Assembly (NCBI GenBank): GCA_036023115.1
Contig: JAYKKT010000036.1
Coordinates: 6,846,501 to 6,910,500, forward strand
Reading direction: 5' to 3'
Length of the DNA: 64,000 nt
Source: Brasenia schreberi
Taxonomy: Eukaryota; Streptophyta; Magnoliopsida; Nymphaeales; Cabombaceae
The notes under the pieces are model-generated. The model was given only the letters and a program-made list of their open reading frames with translations. It made no database searches and was not told the origin of the DNA. Below are positions 13,154 through 24,009 of this stretch, piece after piece (the stretch's first letter is position 1; every line of letters begins with the position of its first letter). A program made the translations under genes and the position numbers.

Positions 13154-13236
13154 ATGCTCTATAAGATCACAAGAAGATCAACTTATAGAAACCAACAGAA
13201 GAACACGCTCGAAGATTGACTTCAAATTGAAGATCG
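13154..13236 (+). promoter_or_regulatory. Putative TATA box and 5' leader of the LysM gene
   Basis: A TATA-like CTCTATAAGA lies about 80 bases before the start codon. It is preceded by a CAACAACAGCAGCAACAACC stretch, of the kind common near plant transcription starts. Position and sequence fit a core promoter. No transcript evidence is available here. Confidence 0.4.
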
Positions 13237-13557
13237 ATGGAGAAATCATCTCAGATTTCTTGGTTCTTCTCTTACGCCGTGGTGATTTTAACGATGGCGG
13301 TTCTCTATCTGGGTACTGAGCAGATGAGCAGCATGTTGAAGAAGGACGAGATGAGAACGACGTTTCTTCCCCACCCTGAAGAGCATGTTTGCGAGGAGAT
13401 TTACGTGGTAAGAGACGGGGAGACTCTGCATACCATTAGTGACAAGTGTGGCGACCCCTTCATTGTGGAGGAGAACCCCCATATTCATGATCCTGATGAT
13501 GTCTTTCCTGGCTTGGTCATCAAGATTACCCCCTTCAGTTCTAGACTCCATAGATGA
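13237..13557 (+). CDS. Small membrane-anchored LysM domain protein
   Basis: An intact single-exon gene of 106 residues. Residues 9-27 are hydrophobic (FFSYAVVILTMAVLYLG) and form a signal anchor or signal peptide. Residues 52-98 are a single LysM module: C52, 'EIYVVRDGETLHTISDKCGD', 'NPHIHDPDDVFPGLVIKITP'. This matches the short plant LysM proteins of about 100 residues, exemplified in Arabidopsis by At5g62150. LysM modules bind N-acetylglucosamine polymers such as chitin or peptidoglycan, but for this short class the ligand and role are not established. There is no kinase or GPI signal, so it is not a CERK1- or CEBiP-type receptor. The start is the first ATG after the leader and gives the family's usual length. 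The open frame on the opposite strand over the same bases is a shadow. Confidence 0.92.
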   Translation: MEKSSQISWFFSYAVVILTMAVLYLGTEQMSSMLKKDEMRTTFLPHPEEHVCEEIYVVRDGETLHTISDKCGDPFIVEENPHIHDPDDVFPGLVIKITPFSSRLHR

Positions 13558-13599
13558 TCTCCTTCTCCGTTTTCTTTTATTTTATATGAGTTAGATTTA

Positions 13600-14700
13600 T
13601 TTATATAGCTTCACCGATAAAACAAATGGTCTTCAACACCATTCATTTAAATGGGTCGGAAGGGGAGCTTTTCTTGTTGGTTTGGTCCCTTTTTCTTCAA
13701 TACCATAAATGGTAAATGGCCAAGCAGAAATATAGGAGAATCTTTTTTTTAGTTTATAAATCCTTCTTGTTCGCTGTGGTGTGTGTGTTGAGTTGAGAGA
13801 TTGATCTTATAGAAGGACGAGTTGCCTTGCAAGAGAATAATAGAGTGCTTTTCCATGTAGGAATTACAAGGACTGTAACAAAAGCTGGAAAAGAGAATTC
13901 TTTTTCCGGTACGAGGAAACGAGAATATTACACACATATATACGAAAAATTAGATTTTGCCCACCTCTAACATTCCTATCTATCTATCTACCTATTTATA
14001 TGCATATATGAAAAACCAGATTCTGTCCACTTTTGACATTAGTTCACCTATTATCTTTTGGCATAAGTGTAATTTAAAATTTAAATTTTTTAAGAGCTTT
14101 TGAAAACTAACGATTGGCCATGAGTGAGCATGATGGTTAAGATCCAGTAACTCATATATATATAAATAATTTATCGGCTATATGGCCCAAGACGTTTTTG
14201 AAGGTATATATAAAGGTTTGAAATTCTATGAAAATGTTTGTTTGATCCCTACAAGGGCAGTTTCAACAAGATGTGACCAATAAAAAAGGCAGTGGCAAAG
14301 AGTACGTAGGGCCTGAATTGCTTTTGATCACCGGCCGGAAATAGATGGCCGACCAACCCTCACCAAATCTATTCCTCATGCGACCAAGAAAGTTTGGATT
14401 TTAAATGGCTAGGTTGGTCCCTATACTACCTTGGTGGATCCAATTCCAAGTCTATACTGTACTGACTATGTGATAATCCAAATCAGTTCTGGCCACAACT
14501 CGTTTCCTCTAAAAGAGTTGCCTCAATTTCCTTTAATTGGCATGTTAGGAGAAGGTGCATGTCTCTGCAGTGCGAGTATGTCAACTTTTTTTCCTTGTTT
14601 TCTTGATGCAACTACTTGAGAAGGGCCAATGAATGAAGCATCACCACCATTCAAAAGATATAGTAACTTAGCTCCTAGAATGTTAGCTCAACCCTGGGGA
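13600..14700. other. Intergenic sequence after the LysM gene
   Basis: No gene seen. A CTAT microsatellite lies near 13975-13993. Two related blocks, 13955-13975 and 14008-14030 (both contain GA.TTTG.CCAC or GATTCTGTCCAC), look like a decayed local repeat. A similar 'ACCAGATCCTGCCCACT' occurs at 28967, just after an (AT)n tract. Confidence 0.4.
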
Positions 14701-14707
14701 ATTCATG

Positions 14708-15668
14708 GGTCTGTAGGAGTGGTTCGAACTGATTCGGTTCTAGATTCAACCTCAAACCAGCCGCTACCCGCATTTTTATGTTATTAGAGAACTGAACCAT
14801 GGCTTCGAACCAAACGGAACCGATGGTTCCGGTTTGGTTTGGTTCTATTCTACTACTGAGAAAGAGGCAAAGCACATTTTTTGTAAAATGAATGCATCTA
14901 GTCACTATAAACAACAACAAGAAGAACCTTAAATGTGAAATGTGATCAATAGCTTGGTTACACCAACAGGACCTGCAAACATCACAAGATAAGTTGCCAG
15001 CTCATAGAATAATTCAACTATGGAAAGGTTAAAAACAGCTCACGTTAACCATATTACTGACCTTATAGCATGTACTACTCATTTAATATACATGATCTGT
15101 TCTGTAATCCTTGTTTAATGGGCTCAAATAAGTGAACTGAATCATGCTTATGTAACAAATTTTACAAAAATCATCATTTACTGCATTTAACCAACTTTTA
15201 ATTTAAAGTTCAAAAAGCACAAACTAGAGACAGAGGGAGAGAGAGATGCACCATTGATGCGGTAGGGCGAGGGAAGACTATTATTCTCTAGAAATCCCTT
15301 CTATGGTTAGGGTTTGGGAGATATGTGAAATCAGGTTAAAATAGGGCAGTCATAACTTGCAGCCATTAACCAGAACATAGAAGAGTTTGGGAAGGGCGAG
15401 GTAAGGAGGGGAAAGGCGCTAAGGGGAGCGGCTTTCATCTTTCTTTCCATCTTCTGTAATTGTTTAGGGTTTTAAAAATTTATATAGTTTAAATAGTGGT
15501 TAGGTTCAGTTCTAATTATGGAACCCTGAACCGAACCGCTATATTTTTTCTGTGTAAGAACCAAACTGAATCAAACCACTAGAGATCCATAACTGAACCA
15601 AACCGCTGATTTGGCTCTGTTCTAAAGGTTTGGTTCGGTTTCTTTGGTTCAGTGAACACCCCTATGTG
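14708..15668. mobile_element. Non-autonomous hAT-like element rich in GGTTCGG motifs
   Basis: Both ends carry clusters of GGTTCGG/CCGAACC-type motifs in opposite orientation. The left end (TGTAGGAGTGGTTCGAACTG) and the reverse complement of the right end (CATAGGGGTGTTCACTGAAC) are imperfect inverted repeats of the 'AGGGGTGTTCA' type seen in many plant hAT derivatives. No transposase frame is inside. Target-site duplication was not resolved. Confidence 0.5.
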
Positions 15669-15669
15669 T

Positions 15670-16087
15670 GTGTTTAGGCTTCGGCTCTTTGTATCCACAG
15701 AAAGGATATAGTAATTTACTGTAACAAAAAAGATACATTAACTGATAGGTAGCATCGATCTGCTTCTTGCATATATAAAATCTTTATTTTAGTCCATCTT
15801 TATGATTTTGAAAAGATAACACGTCCCTTTATGAGATATTATCTTGCTATACCAGCAAGCTTAGAGTAAGAAGGTTGACCCTTTGATAAATTAGAAATTA
15901 ATGAGATTTCTATGTTTGATTTTCCTATTTTTATTAAGGTTTGGTGACTGGTCACTATTTGCTACCCTCTCCATTTAAGTACAGCATGGCCTTCATTTAG
16001 AGAGTTTTACATTTAACGCCAAATTTGATTGATTTATGCACCTCGAGTGTAATGTTTTTTTTTGCTTAAAAGCACATTTAGCTGCTG
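15670..16087. other. No feature recognised
   Basis: AT-rich sequence without coding signal or recognised repeat. Confidence 0.5.
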
Positions 16088-16212
16088 AAACTCCACCCTC
16101 ATATAAGGGATTATCCTTACATGATCGGTTCCAAGCCCAGATAAAGATGAGTTGTATTAGGCTTCTTACAGCCAGCATAAAATTTTGTTAGATTTAACAT
16201 TGTTGTTGTTTA
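16088..16212 (+). mobile_element. Short RTE derivative: 5' end joined to the TTG tail
   Basis: CTCCACCCTCATATAAGGGA through AAGCCCAGATAAAG and GGCTTCTTACAGCCAGC follows the same order as the 5' end of the RTE at 3338-3450. It then passes within a few bases into TTGTTGTTGTT. The whole protein-coding part and the 3' untranslated region are missing, leaving about 125 bp. Confidence 0.6.
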
Positions 16213-16444
16213 ATTAGTTGTTGGATAGATTATTGTTGACCTTTCTTAAGCTATTTCTCTTTCCCAATGTAGACTTGCAAAATGAAAGAACAAGCACAAA
16301 AATATCATTTCACATGACAAAGACAAAAGGATCCATATTTTGCTAAATGTTAGATACTCATTCGAAATGTGTGTCAAAGGTTAGGTGTCTATATAAAATG
16401 TTTCAATAATGGAACAGTAAATTCGTCATAATTGAGCACCAATA

Positions 16445-16499
16445 TGGCAGGGCTCTCTAGCCCCACTATTAGGCTTCGGCCTCCTCTTGTAACAAAAAA
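16445..16499 (+). mobile_element. SINE 3' end fragment
   Basis: 'TTAGGCTTCGGCCTCCTCTT' followed by GTAACAAAAAA is the 3' end shared by the tRNA-derived SINEs elsewhere in the window. The tRNA-related head is missing. Confidence 0.55.
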
Positions 16500-17005
16500 T
16501 AATCGTGATAATGCAGTCAATTAACCATGAATTCTCATTGTACTAAATGCATAACAAATTAGCAAGAAATGCTCAAACCTACTTACCACCACAAACATCA
16601 CTTAGGCTACTAAAACAACTATGTTCGACTGGGTTTATACAAACAAAGGTGGTTTTTTGAAACACATTAATCAATATAAATAACTTGATTTTTTCTTAAA
16701 ACCTTACCTAAAGAATATGCAATAATTAACGATACCATATGTTCTCAAATAGTACTCCACATAAGGTTCTCTCATGGTTAATATATGACAACAAAATGTG
16801 TAATTACTTCTTTCTGAATAATTATTTTAAAAAATACAGGGTACCTTAAATATGACACCTTATATAATGTATGGACATTTTGTCAAAACATGGGGCCTTT
16901 TTTTGGGTTCAAAATTAAAGGTCCCTTATTTTTTAGAGAAAGAAAAGTGGAAAGAACTTGGAAATTATCTATTTTCTAGTCAAATTTAGTAAACAATTAT
17001 GAACT
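16500..17005. other. No feature recognised
   Basis: AT-rich, no coding signal seen. Confidence 0.5.
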
Positions 17006-17007
17006 CT

Positions 17008-17113
17008 TTTTTTTTATGTTATAAGAGGAGGCACAAGCCTAACACACAGCTCCACACATGCACCCTCAGGGAGTGAAACTCTCCATCTACCCTGCCGTCG
17101 AGATAACGTTCTG
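17008..17113 (-). mobile_element. tRNA-derived SINE
   Basis: On the - strand the head reads AACGTTATCTCGACGGCAGG (degenerate A box), then AGAGTTTCACTCCC (B-box position), GTGCATGTGTGG, and the 3' end 'GGCTTGTGCCTCCTCTTATA' with an A-rich tail. Order and spacing match the copies at 39.2, 39.6 and 42.3 kb. Confidence 0.65.
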
Positions 17114-17114
17114 G

Positions 17115-18500
17115 GTGTACTTGTGAACTCCTTAACACCAAAAGAGAAAGATGTATTATGAAGTATACCTTTATTTTTGAGGTATTTGAAACGTTCTAGA
17201 AAATGTAGTCCATCTAATGTCAGTAGAATTGCATTAATTATGTGTGCGTGTGCTTGTGTGGTTTATTAGAATCATTGTTTAAGTAGAATCTTGCTATAGT
17301 ACTATATATAGGCACTACTAAAGGCATTTTTTTTGTTGTTAAATACACACCTCATATTGTTGAAAATCTTCATAGTACTCCTGTGATGCAAACTATACTT
17401 TTCTCCCTCCATCACTCACACTGAAAGAGCCGTGCTCCATGCACATCTACTATATAAAGAAGATGGGCATCTCCGATGCACTCATGCACGATGGGTCTCC
17501 TATATAAAAAGAGATGATTGTCTTTTTTTTTCTCTTTCTTTTTTAAGAACTAATAAATGGAGGATTGAAGAAGAGGAGAGAGAAGCCAATTGGTGATGGT
17601 ATGAAAAGAGAGAGTACAAAGAAAGGAGAGAGGGGTGTGTACCAATGAACGAGAGCATTATGAAAAAGATGGTGTGTCTAAGTAATTTGGGGTATGCATT
17701 TAGTATATATATATATATATCCCCAAATTTAATTTACACCTGAAAATTTGAGATGCTTTCAAAAGTGTCCATCATTTCAGGTGGCACGCTAAACTTGGAA
17801 CATTAGTATCTACACACTCCAATTTTTATAAATACCCAAAATACTCCTACATGTTTTTCTCTCCTCTCCATAATAAAATCCAGTAAGTTTTCTCTCTCTT
17901 TTTTGGTGATCTTTTTTTGTCTTATTTTCGCTCATTGATAAGTTCTCAATGGTTATTTGAAACTAACCATCATCAATTAGTTACAAACTTAGTGGGAGTC
18001 AAATGAACAAAGAAACAATAATGAAAAAGGAAAATAAAGAGACGATCGATCTGTCCATCTTCTTGATTTTTCTTGAATTTAGGTTGGTTTTTACTTAGAT
18101 CATTTTATTTTTATTGTTTTGCTTGAAATCTTTTGATTTTCTAAATATTTAAAGATTTTGGGTGAAATCAGAGGGATGATCGGAACCGTGGAGGGAAACG
18201 TGATACAAGCACATCCCTTCTCATGGAGAGACGCTCCTGGACTGCGTCTCATGTACGAGGGAGACACGGTTCTGTCACATCTCATTCCTTAATGGAGATA
18301 TAGATGGGTTGTGCCTCTCTTGAAGATGGAGACGTGTATGACTCGTGTCTCCTTCAATCGATTGTCCTAGTATTTGATATTCACGTTTTTATTGTAGAAT
18401 GACAAACAACTAAAAAACACTTATAAAAGAAATGATTCAGAAAAGATGTTGACGAATCAACATACTTATTATACAATTAATGATTGTGACAGTGGTTTCA
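17115..18500. other. No gene recognised
   Basis: Contains a (TA)n run near 17705-17720 and low-complexity AT and CT stretches. Frames such as 18100-18285 show no domain. The end of this stretch leads into the MULE remnant and may hold its terminal region. Confidence 0.45.
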
Positions 18501-21320
18501 ATGGGATGATATATTTCTTAATTAGTTGACAGAAGAGGTAGAGAGGTAGATGATAAATTTGTTGATTACGAGGGTAATGGGCTAGAGTATTTTCTTTTGT
18601 TTATGACTAATGATATATTTATGAGTTATAGTGAACTTATTGACTATGTAAAACTAGTTGAGAGGAAGCATAACATTATTGTGATTATTAGTCGTTTGAA
18701 GAACAAATGCGTAATAAGGAAGGTATGGTTTACGTGCGAAAACAGTATCAAGTATAGGTAAAATCATGGTGTTAATATTGAAAGTACAAGGTGGAGGGAT
18801 ATTAAGAAGATTAGTTGCTCCTTATTAAGAGAAGATGGTGGAGTAAATGAATATTGAAAGTTGTATTTAGTGAATGAGATACATAACCACTCTTTAGGAT
18901 TGTATCTTTAAGGACATGTTTTTACAAAGAGATTGCTTAACTCTAAATATAGTGTAGCAAAAGACCTCACATAAATTCATTATAAACCAAAGCATATTTG
19001 AAGAAGGTGAGCATGGATAATATGACTACAACATAACATTTATAATGCAAAAATAAAAATCAAGAAGAAAGATTGTGACTCTCGAAGTGTTTTACAACAA
19101 TAGCTACACATTCTAAACATTAACCATTATTATATATGGTATCAAAAAGTTTTCAATAGGATATTGTCAGTAACAGTGTATTTGCACATCCTTATTCCAC
19201 ACACTTACTTCATGCATTTTAATGAGTATTAAAAATTTATAGGACATATAAGACAATCATGTAAATGTCTTACTATTATGTAGTAATGTCTACTCTAAAT
19301 TACTATCATTAACGTTTATATATTTTTAATATTTTTGTAGGTATAAGTTGTTTTTTCTTGAGGTTGTTGGGTTCACATCGACCTCTGAGAACTTCTTTGT
19401 ATAATTTGATTTCATTAGTGGAGAAAAAGAAGAGAATTATGTTTAATTGTTGAGGCCTTTCAAAGAGTTATTTATAGTTATCGTGATATGACTTTAGTGA
19501 ATGTTATTCAAATAATTTTTATAGATGCAAAATACTTTTTGTGTAGATGACGTATAGCTACAGATATTAAAGCTTTTATTGTAAAGTTATCAAGAAATAA
19601 AGAGATGACGAATGCATTTGTTGTAAGTTGGAAGAATATTGTTCACTCATTAAATAAGAGTAGTTACCAAGATGCACTCGAGGTAATGAAATTAAAGTGA
19701 AGAAAATTTCTCTCTTTACTATCATATGTTAAAGAAATGTAGTTGAACCCATATTTTTGAGATAATTGTCTTGGCATCAACAAATAGAGTCATTCATTAT
19801 GGTACTCATACGACTAATAGGTATGTAAATTTGGTTTTTAATACATTTATTTCATCTACTATTCTTCAAAAGTATAATGATTGTATATTCATATTTCTCA
19901 AGATAAAAAGTTATTATTGAAGGTTGAAAGGGTTCATTAGTACCTCAACTGCAAGATTTGACACAATTTGGAAACAATTATATTAGTTGATAGAATTGCA
20001 GATTATAGAATTGAAGAAGTTATTTGAGGAATCAAAAACTCTAACCATACATTACGTTAACGTGATAGCAGAGTATCACGACACACTCTTAAAGTTATTG
20101 TAAAAGAGTACAATTATATAGAGATGATAGAGTTAGATATAAGAATATATCATTGTAACTTGCAACCTTCACATGGTCTACCTTGTGCTCACGAGCTCAG
20201 ACTTTTGCTTAAATATGATTCTTCGTTAAAATTGTCAACTATTGATCTATTTTAGAATGAGCTAGATATGAAATAGGATACCACATTTATTGTCGATCAA
20301 GTAGAAAATGATGCATAGACATATGTGGAGATCATCTAGATGAAGTTATGAAATCATCTATAATGCGATAAATTTATTAAGATATTTAATAAACAGTTGA
20401 GTCATGAGTACACTACTCGACAGAAACCATCGATTCATCATCCTAAAGAGAGACCATCTAACTAATTTATCATATGGGACTTATCAGCTTATGAGCATGC
20501 AAGTAGGATTGCCTCGTGCAGAGGAAGGCATGGGCATACATGTGGTCGAGGACACGATGACTCTCTTGGGATGAAATGATCATTTTCAGAGAGTTGTGAT
20601 CTTATCTCTACTACTAAAAAAAATATTTCTAAGCAATTTGACTTTCCACCAACTTTTGAGACATCAATACCATGATTTATTGACATATCTATAAATGTTT
20701 AGGTAAATATTATTGAAAATAAAAATTGCTAGTAAAAAACCATTGATGCACTTGTTGGACAAGGAGAGAAGTGGTGATGTGAAACTCGTAGAGAGTGCTT
20801 AAAGGAGGTATTATATAGGCATCACATATATACACACGTTTTCATAGAGGATGTTGATGTTGATGTTGTTATTCGATATATTGTATATATGAGAGATGCA
20901 TCATACTCTAGTCAGTATTGGATGGCAATGCCAAATGTGTATTCAATTATCGCAACTCGATAAAACATAGTATTGGTACTCCTCTACGATATTTTGTGAG
21001 ATATGTGTGATACATGTATTATTATAATGCTACACGATATTTTCTAGTAATAAAAATAATATTTATATATTTCACTACATTATGATGACAATTTGTAGAT
21101 TGAAAAAGATATTGATCTTCTATTTTGTTTATGCTTTTTCGCATATGTATATGACTGATGACTCTCTGATTCCTCCTATCTTTCCATCGTAACAACATTA
21201 GCAAGATAAAAGTGTTGAGAGTTTGCCAACTATATTTTAAGAACGTATTGACTTTTTTATCCAATTGAAAGAACTAGGAGATGATGTTATACACGATATT
21301 GAGGACAATGACTAAGTGTC
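18500..21320 (+). mobile_element. Degenerate Mutator-like element (MULE) with OTU-like tail
   Basis: No long open frame survives, but broken frames follow the protein order of a plant MULE. First comes a FAR1-like DNA-binding part (YSELIDYVKLVERKHNIIV, near 18630) and 'NEIHNHSLGLYL' near 18870. A transposase core follows near 19340 (YKLFFLEVVGFTSTSENFFV, then EKEENYV). Then come 'KGFISTSTARFDTIWKQL' near 19930 and a SWIM-type zinc region near 20155 (YHCNLQPSHGLPCAHELRLL). From about 20730 a tail resembling an OTU cysteine protease follows: 'TIDALVGQGEKW', 'CLKEVLYRHHIYTRF', 'YWMAMPNVYSIIATR'. Terminal inverted repeats were not found. Confidence 0.75.
20690..21320 (+). pseudogene. OTU-like cysteine protease remnant within the MULE
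   Basis: The order 'ALVGQGEKW', 'CLKEVLYRHHIY', 'YWMAMPNVYSIIATR.NIVLVLL' fits OTU domains that follow the transposase in some plant MULEs. The catalytic 'DGNCGYR' block expected just before 'ALVGQGEKW' is not readable here, and stops are frequent. It is a remnant only. Confidence 0.5.
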
Positions 21321-21329
21321 AACTACTAT

Positions 21330-23785
21330 TCATTTGTATATGTCATTGAACTATTTGGAGATTTGAATGAATATCATGTGTTATGCTGATAGACAAAGTA
21401 TGATATTGCAATCATGTATGTAGCGAAACCCAAATGTTTTTCATTACAATCAACATTTACATACACAATGTTTCAAATTTATAAAATAAAGTCCAAATAC
21501 CGCTCAAACAAAAAATGCTACGAATCGTTACCATCTCCATCATCAAGTGTCAACCGATGGATTCATTTGTGGTGGTACTCATATGTCTCTATGAGGCTCA
21601 AAAATATAAGATCATCCAACAACGATCGTAGCAAAAGCTCTCAATGTAATGAATTGTTGCAAGTGTCTCACGTATCGCACTCATATACTATTATAAAAAA
21701 ATAAGCAAAAGAAAGTTAGTATGGGAAAACAAAAAAGAAAAAACCTTTAATATAAATATAATGAGAATGATGTATCACGGTACCTAATTGGAGTATACCA
21801 AGCATGACACAACTAACTGCTAGAAGCTTGTAAAATAAATCTATGTAACTTTTGAATATATCAGTCCATGTATACCTCATTTCACTTTTATGGGTCTAGT
21901 ACGAGGACTCCAAAATGCTAAAGCACAAAAACTATGTGAGCGTTGAACTTCCCAGGTCGTATCGCATGGCTTATATGCTATCTTATACGTGTGTGGCTTC
22001 GCATGTCTCGTTGCAATGGAGGGTCTTATTGCTGCTACTCAAAGTGGGAGATGCGGTGCTCAGTGCGATGCCGAAAAGTCCAAGTTTTTCGACGCCCAAT
22101 AATGCCTAAAAATGTTTTAAAATACTGAAAAATAAATGAAAATTGATAGAACAATATAACATCAACATACCTCAAAAAATCAACGAATCAAACTTCAAAT
22201 TAGATTAAGAAATTGAAAATCCTTTCATCCTCCTCTTTTTCTTATTAGTTCTTCCCAAATCCACCATTTCGATGGATTTCAATTTATGTTTTTGGTAGAA
22301 GTAGTTATAGATCTCCTAATATGTATGTAAAATGAAGCGAGAAGCAATGAATGGTCAGAGAAATAGAATAAAATGGGAGCTAGAAGTCGGTTCATGGTGG
22401 AGGAGAGAGTTCAATTTTCAGCAAGAATATGATGATCCTTTTAATTTGAACTCTGATATTGATTTTTGGTATATATACATGCAGTTTCAAATATACATGT
22501 ATATAGTATATGCTTGTTATTGTGTTGAGATCACATCCACATACTCGATCCAATTAAATATATATTTTCAAGATCTAGTCAGCAGTGTTATTGAGGAGGT
22601 ATCATTAGACTTTGATTGGACATTGTGTTGCGATATGATAATGAGATATAGGCTGTAAATAGTTATACTTTTCTTTACTGTGATGAACTGTAATACGCAT
22701 AGTTATACTACCACAAGTTTTGGACTCTTTTCTTGTGAATAAATAATGTATGCATCGAATTTTTAATCTTATCGAGTTATGCAATCATAACTAATTAACA
22801 CTTCATGGAATTCTAATGAACGAGTCTTATGTACATGTTGGACGGATTTTGTGGGTCATGACAAAAGACGTATCCATTGCAAAACGCTAATCTAAGGGCT
22901 TATGGTGGGCATCAGCTTGCGCAAGCAGCTAGCACTTGCAAGATTCACATTCAAGAAGCCCTTTCAAGCTAATCCTTTGGAAATCTGTTGTCCTCAATAT
23001 GCTTTAAATGGTTCTCTTAGTCTTATACCAAAAAACAGATGTTACTTTGATGGGACATCACGTCAGAACAAGGCAGAGAATTTTTTTGAATGAAGGGTAA
23101 AATTCCAACACAAACAGGAAGAATTAGCATGGGAAATCAGGAAACAGACCACTAAGAGTGTATAACAGCTAGAACGATATAAAAGAACTATATCAACAAA
23201 TATACATATATATATATTGTTGTACAAGGAAGGTGCCTTAGGCCCAAGAGAAAAATTAGCATTTAGGCACCTCATTGGAAGGAAATACCTGCTCTGTCTG
23301 CCCGCATATAGTTCACAAGGAAGACTGGCGGTTCAGGCCAATGACCACACCAATCTCTACGTAATCCACCGTAGTCGGTGAGGCAAGGATTTTCCTTACT
23401 GGAACCGTTGCTATTTATATTCACCCATTGTCCACATCGAGGATCCATTTAAATCTGTAATTAGTGCTTCTGCAAGATGACAGGTTTCGACTAGTATTTT
23501 GTTCTTCTGTTATTAAGATTTTGTATTTGTTAGTTTAGGAGATTCTGATTTCTTTGCTTGTATTGCATCTTTGTTGTCTGTTGCTTTACAAAGCTCCCTT
23601 GGCTCCTCCTTTTATGAATGAAGTTCTTATTCGAGTGGAAGACAAAAAGAGGATAGGTCCATTTAACGTCTGTTCTTATTCCTTCCGGCTGCCCACTTTT
23701 GCATGGCGAGTTGCTGCTGGTGCCTGGCTCTGCTCACCAAACTTAATTATAATCGACAATGTAGAACACTTAAGACGGACCTTGA
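21330..23785. other. No gene recognised
   Basis: Frames at 21414-21704, 22332-22658 and 23554-23814 lack recognisable domains. The phrase TTTTGTGGGTCAT occurs near 22848 and near 9317, suggesting a shared old repeat end. The segment may include the 3' flank of the MULE. Confidence 0.4.
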
Positions 23786-23787
23786 TG

Positions 23788-24005
23788 GAAAAGAATTCCA
23801 ACAACAACCACTAAGCTTTTTCTCATACTAGATGAGGTTGTTATATGGATTTTTTTGTTTCCACATATCTCTATCATAATTTGTAGAATCTATAATAAAT
23901 AAGTTTCACAAAATTTTACTCATTCTGTTCTAAACCTAATGCAATACTCCTCCTTTATCCGAGCTTGAGACCGGTCATACAAACGTGATCCCACAGAGTT
24001 TATTA
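23788..24005 (-). mobile_element. Internally deleted RTE with both ends retained
   Basis: On the + strand the left side reads CAACAACCACTAAGCTTTTT then CTCATACTAGATGAGG, the complement of an RTE 3' end. The right side reads CTCCTCCTTTATCCGAGCTT, GAGACCGGTCATACAAACGT and GATCCCACAGAGTT, the complement of the RTE 5' end. The coding region between them is missing, giving a roughly 200-bp element on the - strand. Confidence 0.65.
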
Positions 24006-24009
24006 TAAA

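Noticed and set aside
13288..13551. Open frame on the - strand opposite the LysM gene
   Set aside because: Shadow of the LysM coding sequence; it has no family resemblance.
23554..23814. Frame with a TFAWRVAAGAWL-like phrase resembling an L1 zinc-binding domain
   Set aside because: One short phrase only, without the Cys/His pattern and neighbouring blocks seen at 29.2 kb.
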